30,684 nt of DNA from CAYWVO01 sp964461835 (GTDB taxonomy: Bacteria > Zixibacteria > MSB-5A5 > WJJR01 > JAJRUJ01). The position numbers and the translations under genes are program-made. The notes beneath the pieces are model-generated. The model saw nothing but the letters and a program-made list of their open reading frames with translations. It was not told where the DNA came from and did no database searches. The first letter of the stretch is position 1. Each line of letters begins with the position of its first letter. Location: contig CAYWVO010000040.1 in NCBI GenBank assembly GCA_964461835.1, positions 1 to 30,684 on the forward strand, written 5' to 3'. This document shows, piece after piece, positions 1 to 7,480 of the stretch.

Positions 1-10
1 CTGGCGTGGC

Positions 11-51
11 CCTGATCTGAGGGCGTGCGATCAGCACACCCGGAGATCAGG
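11..51 (+). repeat. REP-like palindrome type A, copy 1
   Basis: The outer arms CCTGATCT and AGATCAGG pair over 8 bp, and inside them GGGCGTG can pair with CACACCC with one mismatch. Three relatives occur in this window (307-347, 926-964 inverted, 29178-29218), all outside genes. The copies share the flanks GCGTGGC on the left and GTTTC on the right. Confidence 0.8.
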
Positions 52-130
52 GTTTCTAAATGCGCTCGGTAGGACACGTCAACTCCCAAGTTATTTCGTC
101 AATTGTTAACACTGCATCGCAGCATTTATT

Positions 131-169
131 GTCGAAACCACGTCGCCAAGGCGACTCAGGGGTTTCGAC
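131..169 (+). repeat. REP-like palindrome type B, copy 1
   Basis: The outer arms GTCGAAACC and GGTTTCGAC form 9 bp, and the inner arms GTCGCC and GGCGAC form 6 bp around AA. The same element recurs at 427-465, at 29827-29865 and inverted at 29402-29443, where two copies flank a RAYT transposase remnant. The RAYT association identifies it as a probable REP element of that transposase. Confidence 0.8.
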
Positions 170-306
170 CTACAAAAGCCTTTTGATCCCACCATAATTG
201 ATGAGCCACCCCACAACACCAGGAAATTCACATTGTGTATATCCACAAGCTGAAACCCTCACCGGGATTCTGCCTGAATATATGCGCGCTGGCCGGCTGG
301 CGTGGC

Positions 307-347
307 CCTGATCTGAGGGCGTGCGATCAGCACACCCGGAGATCAGG
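307..347 (+). repeat. REP-like palindrome type A, copy 2
   Basis: This is identical to the 11-51 element and lies in the second unit of the 296-bp tandem repeat. Confidence 0.8.
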
Positions 348-426
348 GTTTCTAAATGCGCTCGGTAGGACACGTCAACTCCCAAGTTATTTCGTCAATT
401 GTTAACACTGCATCGCAGCATTTATT

Positions 427-465
427 GTCGAAACCACGTCGCCAAGGCGACTCAGGGGTTTCGAC
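427..465 (+). repeat. REP-like palindrome type B, copy 2
   Basis: This is identical to the 131-169 element and lies in the second tandem unit, just before the point where the two units diverge. Confidence 0.8.
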
Positions 466-720
466 CTACAAAAGCCTTTCGCTTCCACCATACATGGTGG
501 GCTTCCCCACAGCACCCGGAAATCCAAATCGTGTATCACCACAAGCAAAACCCCTCTCCGGGATTCTGCTCAAATATAGGCACGTTGGGCGAGGACAGTC
601 AAGTAGGGGGCGTGGTTTCCACGCACCAGGGAGTGAGCCCAAGGGCTGACCGGCACAGGAGGGCTTGGCCACCTTTGGCGGGGCTGACCGGCACGGGATT
701 GGGGGAATTCCTTTCGAAGG

Positions 721-740
721 GGCAGACCGGGAGGTCTGCC
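721..740. repeat. REP-like hairpin type C
   Basis: GGCAGACC and GGTCTGCC form an 8-bp stem with a 4-base loop. Related GGGCAG...CTGCCGC hairpins follow at 846-864 and 884-902, and another occurs at 29131-29149. All lie in intergenic DNA at the two ends of the window. Confidence 0.65.
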
Positions 741-760
741 GCCCACATATCCTCGCCAAT

Positions 761-786
761 GGATTCCGGATCACGTCCGGAATGAC
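761..786 (+). repeat. REP-like hairpin type D
   Basis: ATTCCGGA and TCCGGAAT (763-770 and 776-783) form an 8-bp stem, followed by GAC. A related element in the opposite orientation (GTCATCCCGG...CCGGAATCC) lies at 29349-29373. Stems of this form are common dispersed intergenic repeats in many bacterial genomes. Confidence 0.6.
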
Positions 787-845
787 GGCCGTTTACGGCC
801 GATTTCTTTCGCAAAGACGCCAATTCTGCAAATTCGGATAGGACG

Positions 846-864
846 GGCAGGTTAAAGACCTGCC
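846..864. repeat. REP-like hairpin type C
   Basis: GGCAGGT and ACCTGCC form a 7-bp stem around TAAAG. It is preceded by GGACG and followed by GCGCAC, as is the copy at 884-902. Confidence 0.6.
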
Positions 865-883
865 GCGCACAATCCACCGGACG

Positions 884-902
884 GGCAGACGAGACGTCTG
901 CC
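884..902. repeat. REP-like hairpin type C
   Basis: GGCAGACG and CGTCTGCC form an 8-bp stem around a 3-base loop. The reverse complement of this element with its GGACG flank occurs at 29131-29154. Confidence 0.65.
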
Positions 903-925
903 GCGCACAAAGTGCTTCTAGAAAC

Positions 926-964
926 CCCGATCTCCGGGTGTGCTTCGCACTCCCCCAGATCAGG
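926..964 (-). repeat. REP-like palindrome type A, inverted degenerate copy
   Basis: Read on the minus strand this matches the type-A element of 11-51, with the same AGATC arms and the flanks GCGTGGC and GTTTC, but with several changes in the centre. It closes the REP cluster just before the prenyltransferase gene. Confidence 0.7.
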
Positions 965-1089
965 GCCACGCACGTCCAGGCGCGCCATTTTTTCCCCTTG
1001 CACTCGAGCCAGAAAAGCGTACTCTGGTGAGGATCTGGGCCGACGGCCCGTTCACTGAAAACTATCGGGTAGTGGAGGATAGCAAGACC

Positions 1090-1995
1090 ATGGCTGAACC
1101 GGGAAAATTCGCACTGTGGCTGCGGGCAACTCGCCCGTTTTCCTTTACCGCGTCACTCTTGCCGGTGGCGCTCGGCGGATTGTGGGCGTTTCGGGAAGGC
1201 CCGATCAACTGGCTTAATTTTGCGTTGGCGATTATCGCCGGGCTTTTGTTCCACATGGGCACCAACCTGGTCAACGACTTTTTCGATTTTAAAAAAGGGG
1301 TCGACCGGGAAGGCACCTATGGCTCGTCCGGGATTCTGGTCGCCGGCCTGATGAAACCCGCACAGATACTCCGCGGCGGACTAATTGCGTTCGCGGTCGG
1401 CTCGGCAATCGGAATTTACCTGGTCACGCAGGCCGGGCTGCCGATTTTAATCCTGGGCATCATCGGCTTTCTGGGCGGTTTTCTCTACACCGCCGCGCCG
1501 GTCAATTACAAATATTATGCAGTCGGTGAGTTTGGCGTATTCCTGATGATGGGCGTGTTGATGACCCTTGGCGGCTACCTGGTGCAAAACCGGCCCTTCA
1601 ATTGGGACGTTGTCATTTTCTCCTTGCCGATCGCGTTTTTGGTCGCCGCGATCTTGCAGGCCAATGATATCCGCGACATCGAGGCCGACAAGAAGGCCGA
1701 CATCGCCACGATGGCAATCGCCGCCGGCAGAGACACCGCCACCCTGATATACGACTTTATGATTCTCGCCGCGTTTGGTATCGTGGTCTTAATGGTCGCG
1801 ACGCGGCTTCTGACTCCCTGGAGTTTGCTGGTCTTTCTCACCCTGCCGCTGGGACTCAAAAATATCTCGGTCATGCACAAAACCCGCAATGACGGTCCGA
1901 CCGCGATTGCCACGATGGATGTCAACACCGCGCAGTTGCACATGACCTTCGGACTTTTGCTGTGCCTGGGGATCATCCTGGGGCGTGTGCTCTAA
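1090..1995 (+). CDS. menA: UbiA-family prenyltransferase, MenA-like
   Basis: This 301-residue integral membrane protein probably attaches a polyprenyl chain to 1,4-dihydroxy-2-naphthoate, the membrane step of menaquinone synthesis. It has the two aspartate-rich UbiA motifs: NDFFDFKKGVD at 62-72, which binds the Mg-diphosphate of the donor, and NDIRDIEAD at 192-200. About eight hydrophobic segments surround them. The first motif, followed by REG and then GSSG, is closer to MenA than to UbiA or chlorophyll synthases, but the aromatic substrate is inferred. The frame is open upstream to 940, yet that stretch lies in REP DNA. The ATG at 1090 has GGAGG at 1074-1078 and begins the homologous sequence. 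The CPBP protease starts 13 bases after its stop. A menaquinone role fits the bd oxidase nearby. Confidence 0.82.
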   Translation: MAEPGKFALWLRATRPFSFTASLLPVALGGLWAFREGPINWLNFALAIIAGLLFHMGTNLVNDFFDFKKGVDREGTYGSSGILVAGLMKPAQILRGGLIAFAVGSAIGIYLVTQAGLPILILGIIGFLGGFLYTAAPVNYKYYAVGEFGVFLMMGVLMTLGGYLVQNRPFNWDVVIFSLPIAFLVAAILQANDIRDIEADKKADIATMAIAAGRDTATLIYDFMILAAFGIVVLMVATRLLTPWSLLVFLTLPLGLKNISVMHKTRNDGPTAIATMDVNTAQLHMTFGLLLCLGIILGRVL

Positions 1996-2008
1996 GCTGA
2001 CCGCAACC

Positions 2009-2647
2009 ATGAGTTCGTCCGTTTCCAACTATCCACACATGTGGCCGCTGCTGGCGGCCATTTTTGTTGCCGTGGTCCTCTGGGGCTGGGTCTTCGGCCT
2101 TGGCGGATTAAACTTCTGGCTGAAAATGAGTATCAGTGTGGCGCTACTGGCCACTTTTTCATTGTTGATTAATCATCATACACTCGCCGCAGACTATGCG
2201 TTCCATTTCTCCGCCGTGCCATTGGGGCTCGGTGTCGCGGCGGCGTTGTACTTCATCTTTTGGTTTGGCGGCATTGTGTTGCGGGCGCTTCTCCCGCCCA
2301 GTGATTTCTTGATTCGATCAGTGTACGACACCAAAGTAGCCTTACCCGACTGGGCCATCGCATTGCTACTGGCGGCAATTATCGGTCCCGGCGAAGAGGT
2401 CTTCTGGCGCGGCCTGGTGCAGAAGCGTTTAATCGCGCTGACCAGCCCGGCCTTCGGTCTGGTCCTGAGCGCGGCTCTCTACGCATTGGTCCATTTCTGG
2501 GCCGGCAACGCGGTCCTTATTCTGGCGGCGTTTCTTGTCGGCGTGGTGTGGGGGTATTTCTACCTGAAATCAGGCTCGTTGATCGGCCCGATGATTTCTC
2601 ACGCGGTATGGGACGTGGTAATTTTTGTTCTGTTGCCGCTGGCCTAA
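2009..2647 (+). CDS. CPBP-family intramembrane metalloprotease (CAAX protease-like)
   Basis: This is a hydrophobic protein of 212 residues with about six or seven membrane segments. It carries the CPBP/Abi signature: GEEVFWRG with E129, E130 and R134, the histidine of LVHFWAG (H162) and the C-terminal SHAVWD (H198). In Rce1-type proteases these residues form the membrane-buried active site. Bacterial members have varied or unknown substrates, so none is assigned. The frame could begin at a GTG at 1985 that overlaps the prenyltransferase stop. The ATG at 2009 gives a more usual N-terminus, though no clear ribosome-binding site precedes either. It is probably co-transcribed with the prenyltransferase. 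The stop overlaps the converging stop of the MobA-like gene by 3 bases. Confidence 0.85.
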   Translation: MSSSVSNYPHMWPLLAAIFVAVVLWGWVFGLGGLNFWLKMSISVALLATFSLLINHHTLAADYAFHFSAVPLGLGVAAALYFIFWFGGIVLRALLPPSDFLIRSVYDTKVALPDWAIALLLAAIIGPGEEVFWRGLVQKRLIALTSPAFGLVLSAALYALVHFWAGNAVLILAAFLVGVVWGYFYLKSGSLIGPMISHAVWDVVIFVLLPLA

Positions 2648-3231
2648 TCGAACGACCCGATCACCTCCTTGAATTCCTCCGACGAGGCAATGTCGCGGAC
2701 CACCGCCTTGGTCTTCACCTTGACCCCTTTCGCGTCCCTGCCGAATTGCTCAATCAGATCCTCCGGACCCAGGTCACCTTGCATTCGCTGTAATGTTTCC
2801 CGATACCGCGCATCAAGCACGACGGGAAGTCCCACCTGACCGTGGTAGGTGGGGTACACGACGCCCTTCCGGCTTTTGGCGTGAGCTTTGATCAACGTGT
2901 CGATGGTCTCCGAATCGATCAGCGGCATGTCCCCGAGTCCGATAACCATGGTCTCACTGTCGGCCGGCAAGTACCGCATGCCGATTTCAAACGAGGTCGC
3001 GTTCCCCATCCGGAATCGGGGATTGATCACAATTTTCATCCCTTTAATCGGAATGCGACGGATAATTTCCTTGGCCTCGAACCCGAGGATGAGAACAAGT
3101 TGATCAATTGCTGAGGATTTGTACGAGAGCGTAACCCGTTCGATCAGCTCCGCAATCTGATCCACCGACAGCGGTCGTCGCACCGCCGGACGGCGAGACA
3201 ATCCGCCCGCACAAATCATTCCGACGATCAT
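2644..3231 (-). CDS. MobA/MocA-like nucleotidyltransferase
   Basis: This 195-residue GT-A fold protein resembles the molybdenum-cofactor cytidylyl/guanylyl transferases (MobA, MocA). CAGGLSRR at 7-14 corresponds to the nucleotide loop, NPRFRMGNATSFEIGM at 70-85 to the family's NP..GM..S motif, and GLGDMPLID at 98-106 contains the metal-binding aspartate D101. The loop is abnormal. The family's R-M-G-x-x-K is replaced by a stretch reading R-P-A-V-R-R, so the usual glycine and lysine are missing. Substrate and activity are therefore uncertain. The start has an AGGGGGG ribosome-binding site 6 bases upstream. The gene lies downstream of cydAB on the same strand after 170 bases containing two inverted repeats. 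Confidence 0.75.
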   Translation of the reverse strand: MIVGMICAGGLSRRPAVRRPLSVDQIAELIERVTLSYKSSAIDQLVLILGFEAKEIIRRIPIKGMKIVINPRFRMGNATSFEIGMRYLPADSETMVIGLGDMPLIDSETIDTLIKAHAKSRKGVVYPTYHGQVGLPVVLDARYRETLQRMQGDLGPEDLIEQFGRDAKGVKVKTKAVVRDIASSEEFKEVIGSFD

Positions 3232-3279
3232 CTGGTACCCCCCTATGGTACATCGTGCGTGTCTGTTGCCATCCTTGGC

Positions 3280-3294
3280 TTACCAGTATGGTAA
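3280..3294. promoter_or_regulatory. Perfect inverted repeat upstream of the MobA-like gene
   Basis: TTACCAGTATGGTAA has 6-bp arms around a 3-base spacer, 48 bases upstream of the MobA-like start codon. A looser repeat, GTACC...GGTAC, lies closer to the start (3235-3251). The size and symmetry suit a dimeric repressor site, but no cognate regulator or clear promoter can be named. Confidence 0.35.
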
Positions 3295-3401
3295 ATCCGG
3301 TCAAGAGAAATGCAAATGTTTTATGAAGAAATTTAAAAAATTAACACAGCGTAACCGGCCGCCGCACTCTGCCCGGATCGTGGCCGGCCCACGGCCGAAG
3401 G

Positions 3402-4430
3402 CTAGTAACTCGTGGAGTCGATCTTCACTTTGCCGCGGAATATCCAGTAAATTGACGAGGTATACGCAATCACCAGCGGCATACCGATCAGGGCAATGAT
3501 CAGCATTATCGTGAGTGTCTTTTGCGACGATGCCGCGTTGTAAATAGTCAAACTGTTTTCCAACGCGGGATTGGCGAGAATAAGATTTGGGTACATGCCA
3601 AGCCCCACCAAGGCCAGGAGCGCGGCCACCGCCGCACACGAGGACAAAAACGCGCGAAAGTCTCGATGGTGATGAATTTCGCGCGGGATATTGGCAATGG
3701 CCAACATATTCAACAGTGGCAGAATGGAAAACACCGGGCTTTCACGAAAGATCTCGGTCATGTGCGGAACATAGACCAAGGTTGCCATGGTGGTCATGGC
3801 GTAACAGATGATAAAAAAGATGATCGTGTTGTTGACCCAGCCGCGGATTTTGTTGTGCAAATCGTCTTCGGTCTTCAGCACAACGTAAATTGCCCCGTGC
3901 ATCATGAATAACGCCACGGTGGTGACGCCGACCAGTAGCGCGTACGGATGCAACAGATCAAAAAACGAGCCGATGTATTCGAAATCAGGACCGATTGTAA
4001 TACCCCAAATGATATTGCCCAGCGCAACTCCGATCAGCAGCGCCGACAGCACACTGCTCACCGAAAAGCTGATATCCCAAAATTGTCGCCAGCTCGGATT
4101 TTCCCGTTTACTGCGGAACTCAATGGCCACCGCCCGGAAGATCAGCCCGAAGAGCAGAAACATAAGCGGCAAGTAAAAGCCCGAAAAAGCCGTCGCATAC
4201 ACATCGGGAAACGCCGCAAACAACGCCCCGCCGCCGGTGACCAGCCACACCTCGTTGCCGTCCCACACCGGGCCGATCGCATTGATCATCAGCCGACGTT
4301 CTTGATCTGTCTTGGTCAACAGGTGGAGCGCGCCGACGCCTAAATCAAAACCGTCTAAAATTGCATACCCAATAAACAGTACGCCAACTAACAGAAACCA
4401 GATCGAGTTAAGATCAAAGGTAAAGTTCAT
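3402..4430 (-). CDS. cydB: Cytochrome bd ubiquinol/menaquinol oxidase subunit II
   Basis: This 342-residue membrane protein is the second subunit of the bd-type terminal oxidase, which reduces oxygen to water with electrons from quinol. The family N-terminus is visible: a first helix containing LLVGVLFIGYAILDGFDLG, then GPVWDGNEVWLV and GGALFAAFP, which are hallmark CydB blocks. About eight to nine membrane helices follow, as in other CydB proteins. Its ATG overlaps the cydA stop in an ATGA arrangement, which implies translational coupling and one-to-one synthesis. No cydX-like micropeptide or cydCD genes are seen in the window. Confidence 0.95.
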   Translation of the reverse strand: MNFTFDLNSIWFLLVGVLFIGYAILDGFDLGVGALHLLTKTDQERRLMINAIGPVWDGNEVWLVTGGGALFAAFPDVYATAFSGFYLPLMFLLFGLIFRAVAIEFRSKRENPSWRQFWDISFSVSSVLSALLIGVALGNIIWGITIGPDFEYIGSFFDLLHPYALLVGVTTVALFMMHGAIYVVLKTEDDLHNKIRGWVNNTIIFFIICYAMTTMATLVYVPHMTEIFRESPVFSILPLLNMLAIANIPREIHHHRDFRAFLSSCAAVAALLALVGLGMYPNLILANPALENSLTIYNAASSQKTLTIMLIIALIGMPLVIAYTSSIYWIFRGKVKIDSTSY

Positions 4431-5773
4431 GCCCGATGCCCTCCTGCTGGAGCCGTCTCGTCCGGGCCATGCTGGATCTTCTCATTGAGCAAATAAACAA
4501 AGAGCACGAAGAGCAGTGCGTAGATGATGCCAAACATAATCATCGAGCCCCAGATCTGCCCGGCCGGAACCGTCGGCGAAAACGCGTCAGCAGTCTTCAA
4601 TAAACCGTACACAATCCACGGCTGCCGGCCCACCTCGGCGGAAAACCAACCTAATTGATTCGCCAGTTGAGGACTTAAGACAGCAAACACAAAAATCCAC
4701 AAGAGCCAGCGGGTGGTAAACAAACGCTTCGCAGCAAGAAACGCAACGCCCACCAGCCCCAGAGCGATCTGAAACATCCCCAGCGCAACCATTGCATGGT
4801 ACGTTTGAAAGACAATATTGACCGGTGGCCGTTCGTCCTCCGGGATATCCTTCAGGCCGATGATCGGTTTCGATGCGTCCCCGTGCACCAAATAACTCAA
4901 CAGGCCGGGAATCGCGATACCGAATCGGACCTTCTCCTGATTTTCGTCTACCCAGCCAAACAACCATAACGGGGCCGATTCATTCGATTCATATTGAGCT
5001 TCGAACGCTGCCAGCTTGGCCGGTTGCGTTTCAGATACGGTTACCGCGCTGGAATGGCCGGTAATCAATTGCAGGATTGAGGCGATGACAACCAGCGCGA
5101 GGGCGATTTTGATGGATACTTTGGCGAATTCCTCATGGCGCTTTTTTAACAGGTAAAAGGCGCTCACCGATAATACGAAAAACCCGCCGGCCTGCCAAGT
5201 GCCCATCAGCGTGTGGGAGAGACGGTCGAGCGTAGACGGATTTAACAACACCTGCCAGAAGTCAACTACTTCTGCGCGCATGCGCCCGGCCTGTTCAACG
5301 ATGTGATGTCCGGCGGGTGTCTGCTGCCAGGAGTTCGCGACAATAATCCAGACCGCCGAAAAGTGGGCCCCAAAACAAACCAGCACGGTGCTGAGGAAAT
5401 GAACGCGCGGTGAAACTTTGTCCCAGCCGAAGAGCAGGAGGGCCAGAAAACCGGATTCGAGAAAGAACGCAAAGATACCTTCCGCGGCCAATGCACTGCC
5501 GAATACATCGCCAACAAACCGCGAATAGACCGACCAGTTCGTGCCAAACTGGAATTCCATTACAATGCCGGTGGCCACACCGAGGGCGAACACCAACCCA
5601 AAGATTTTCACCCAGAACTTGGTCATGTTCTCATATAATTTGTTCTTCGTCCGCAGGTACATTCCCTCCATGATGACCAACAGGACACCGAGACCAATCG
5701 AGAGTGGCGGAAAGATGTAATGGAACCCGACCGTAAGACCAAACTGAATCCGCGAGAGCATTAACGCATCCAT
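4427..5773 (-). CDS. cydA: Cytochrome bd oxidase subunit I
   Basis: This 448-residue subunit binds haems b558, b595 and d and oxidises quinol. The N-terminus MDALMLSRIQFG leads to GFHYIF with the haem-ligand histidine H18. A second histidine lies in LSHTLMGTWQAGG, and GRQPWIVYG, the conserved block at the oxygen-reduction site, lies near the C-terminus. The quinol loop contains ETQPAKLAAFEAQYE, matching the conserved K and E quinol-site residues. The protein is shorter than Escherichia coli CydA (522 residues), which places it with the short-Q-loop type. The start at 5773 is chosen because GGAGGA lies 6 bases upstream. The frame runs open to 5821, but those extra codons match nothing. Confidence 0.95.
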   Translation of the reverse strand: MDALMLSRIQFGLTVGFHYIFPPLSIGLGVLLVIMEGMYLRTKNKLYENMTKFWVKIFGLVFALGVATGIVMEFQFGTNWSVYSRFVGDVFGSALAAEGIFAFFLESGFLALLLFGWDKVSPRVHFLSTVLVCFGAHFSAVWIIVANSWQQTPAGHHIVEQAGRMRAEVVDFWQVLLNPSTLDRLSHTLMGTWQAGGFFVLSVSAFYLLKKRHEEFAKVSIKIALALVVIASILQLITGHSSAVTVSETQPAKLAAFEAQYESNESAPLWLFGWVDENQEKVRFGIAIPGLLSYLVHGDASKPIIGLKDIPEDERPPVNIVFQTYHAMVALGMFQIALGLVGVAFLAAKRLFTTRWLLWIFVFAVLSPQLANQLGWFSAEVGRQPWIVYGLLKTADAFSPTVPAGQIWGSMIMFGIIYALLFVLFVYLLNEKIQHGPDETAPAGGHRA

Positions 5774-5791
5774 GTACAGTCCTCCGGCGGG

Positions 5792-5821
5792 AGTATACAG
5801 GAGAAAAAAACCAATCGGCAA
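5792..5821 (-). promoter_or_regulatory. Possible sigma70-type promoter of cydAB
   Basis: On the minus strand TTGCCG (5821-5816) and TATACT (5797-5792) are separated by 18 bases, and TATACT lies 18 bases before the cydA start. The -10 is good and the -35 moderate. The cydA ribosome-binding site GGAGGA lies between the -10 and the ATG, so the leader would be very short. Confidence 0.35.
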
Positions 5822-5893
5822 GGAGAATTATGGAAACCTGACAATGGCCATAAACTTCACCATCCACACTGTCACATTTTGGGAAAACGCCAA

Positions 5894-6628
5894 TCAGGTG
5901 TCAAGGGTGTCCCAGCGTTTGAGGATATACTGCACGTATTCGCGCACTTTGTTGATTGCGCCGTTGCGATACCGCTGGGCTTTCTCACGATTGAAGACTG
6001 GTGCACCTTCGCCTTCTTTATACGTCAGGACCGGTCCGGGATAGGGGTAGGTGGTCACCCCCGGCATGATTTGATGGACCAGCTCATCCCGGTAGTCTTC
6101 TTCCGTCACCATTTCTGGATCGAGCGCGAGAATATAGCCGTTTTCATCACAGCCGGCATGCCCCCCCGCCTGTCCGTACACCTCTTCGCAAACCGGCGTT
6201 GCCAGGTACCACCAGTCAATAACCGCGAATTTCTTCTGGGTTTTCACAAACGCGGTATAGGCTGCCGCTTTCAGGGAGTTCGTATTCCCGCCGTGACCGT
6301 TCAAAACAATGACGCGTTCAAAACCCTGCTGGGCGATCGCCACCAAAATATCTTCAAGATACGCTTGAAAAACCTGACCCCGCACCGGTACGGAACCGGG
6401 GTAGGCGGAAAGACCTTTAACCTCTCCATACGGTACGGTCGGGCAAATGACCGCCGGGAGATCATCCGCAATCGCCGCCGCTAAATCAGCCGGAATCAAG
6501 TTATCAGTGCCCAGCGCACAGACACCATGTCCCTCTATTGTCCCGACCGGTAAGAGCGCAACGCGATGTGTTTGCGGAACTACCCGCCGGAATTCCTGCC
6601 AGGTGATCCGTTCGAGATATATCGGCAT
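5894..6628 (-). CDS. Creatininase-family amidohydrolase
   Basis: This 244-residue protein belongs to the creatininase/MftE/ArfB superfamily of metal-dependent amide hydrolases. Putative metal and catalytic residues are conserved: E32 and H34 in PVGTIEGHG, D42 in GTDN, H112 in NGHGGN, and H157 and E162 in GGHAGCDEN. The real substrate could be creatinine, a formamide intermediate or a peptide-derived cofactor, and the sequence does not tell. The gene begins 48 bases after the DUF2064 gene and ends upstream of cydA on the same strand. No creatine-degradation or mycofactocin genes lie nearby. Confidence 0.85.
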   Translation of the reverse strand: MPIYLERITWQEFRRVVPQTHRVALLPVGTIEGHGVCALGTDNLIPADLAAAIADDLPAVICPTVPYGEVKGLSAYPGSVPVRGQVFQAYLEDILVAIAQQGFERVIVLNGHGGNTNSLKAAAYTAFVKTQKKFAVIDWWYLATPVCEEVYGQAGGHAGCDENGYILALDPEMVTEEDYRDELVHQIMPGVTTYPYPGPVLTYKEGEGAPVFNREKAQRYRNGAINKVREYVQYILKRWDTLDT

Positions 6629-6676
6629 ACCGACTGCCTTTGTGTAAGAGGTTCTTTTATAGAGTGGCCGTTGCCC

Positions 6677-7438
6677 TCAGGCATGCTTCTCGACTTCTTC
6701 GTCGCTATAATTGGCAAGCACCGCTTCGGTTGCCGAGGCCGTCGTCTCATCCCCGACCAGGCGGAACTGGTTGATGTCACGAACGATGAATTCGATATCC
6801 TCCTGATGCCGGACATCATACCACAACTCCATCTCTTGCCATTGCAGACCCTGGAGTTGCAATTGTTCAATCAGCATTGCGTACGCGCGATCGGAACTGA
6901 GCGGCACCCCGTCCAATATTTCGGGGCGATTCGTCTCCAAACCCAGCAAATACAGTCCGCCGCGGATTGTCGGCCCGATGATAATCGGATGATTGCGCAA
7001 CTCCCGAAAGGCCATCGTGAGCGTGTCTTTCATAATGGTGGGATTGTATCCCCCGATCAACAGCAAGCGCTGGTATCCTTCATCGAACACATGGCTGATT
7101 GTGTCGCGCAACCGCTCTTCATAGGGAGCGACGGTCTGCGTCAGGATTTCGACCCGATCGGCGAGCGTGGTCATCCGTTTGCGCCGTGGAAACCGTGCCG
7201 CAAGATTTTTCAAGGCCTTTTTAACAATCTTGACGCGCGTCGGCGGCGCAACAGCGACTTTCAGGTCAATCCCGTTGATTTGTGCACAGGTGCACAACGT
7301 GTCTTCCACGAACGCGGTCTTGAGCGTCAGCATCTGTTCGTCGGTAAATACCCGCAGCGATTCCGGCCGGTCCGCCGGGCTCATGGGGTTGCGAATTGAA
7401 ATGATGAGGGCGTCGTTTTGTTGTGTTGTCTGTCCCAT
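6677..7438 (-). CDS. DUF2064-type glycosyltransferase-like protein, atypical
   Basis: This 253-residue protein resembles the DUF2064 (TIGR04282) family, which has a GT-A/CofC-like nucleotidyl-sugar fold. The diagnostic part is GYQRLLLIGGYNPTIM at 121-136, followed by IIIGPTIRGGLYLLGL at 152-167, matching the family's GSDxPxL and GPaxDGGYxLiGL. The aspartate expected in GSD is replaced by tyrosine (Y131), and the D of xDGG is replaced by R159, so metal or nucleotide binding may be changed or lost. No experimentally defined role is known to me. The start ATG at 7438 has no obvious ribosome-binding site. The gene lies 42 bases downstream of nadD on the same strand. Confidence 0.65.
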   Translation of the reverse strand: MGQTTQQNDALIISIRNPMSPADRPESLRVFTDEQMLTLKTAFVEDTLCTCAQINGIDLKVAVAPPTRVKIVKKALKNLAARFPRRKRMTTLADRVEILTQTVAPYEERLRDTISHVFDEGYQRLLLIGGYNPTIMKDTLTMAFRELRNHPIIIGPTIRGGLYLLGLETNRPEILDGVPLSSDRAYAMLIEQLQLQGLQWQEMELWYDVRHQEDIEFIVRDINQFRLVGDETTASATEAVLANYSDEEVEKHA

Positions 7439-7480
7439 ACTGCAACATATAACATTATTTCGATCAGGACAAGCCCTCCG

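Larger units (their letters stand above)
1..592. repeat. 296-bp tandem repeat, two copies
   Basis: Positions 1-183 and 297-479 are identical base for base at an offset of 296. From 184/480 onward the two copies can still be aligned but are clearly diverged, to about 296 and 592. Each unit carries one type-A and one type-B REP-like palindrome (listed separately). The window begins inside the array, so more copies may lie upstream. The sharp change from perfect identity to divergence suggests recent conversion or recombination over the REP-bearing half. The short ORFs crossing this region resemble no protein and change with the repeat. Confidence 0.9.

Noticed and set aside
1..592. CRISPR array
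   Set aside because: The repeat unit is 296 bases with only two copies and internal palindromes, with no short regular repeats or spacers.
170..1003. Overlapping ORFs on both strands in the left intergenic region (for example 399-785 +, 466-774 -, 599-1003 -)
   Set aside because: They run through palindromic repeats, recur with the tandem unit, have no ribosome-binding sites and resemble no protein.
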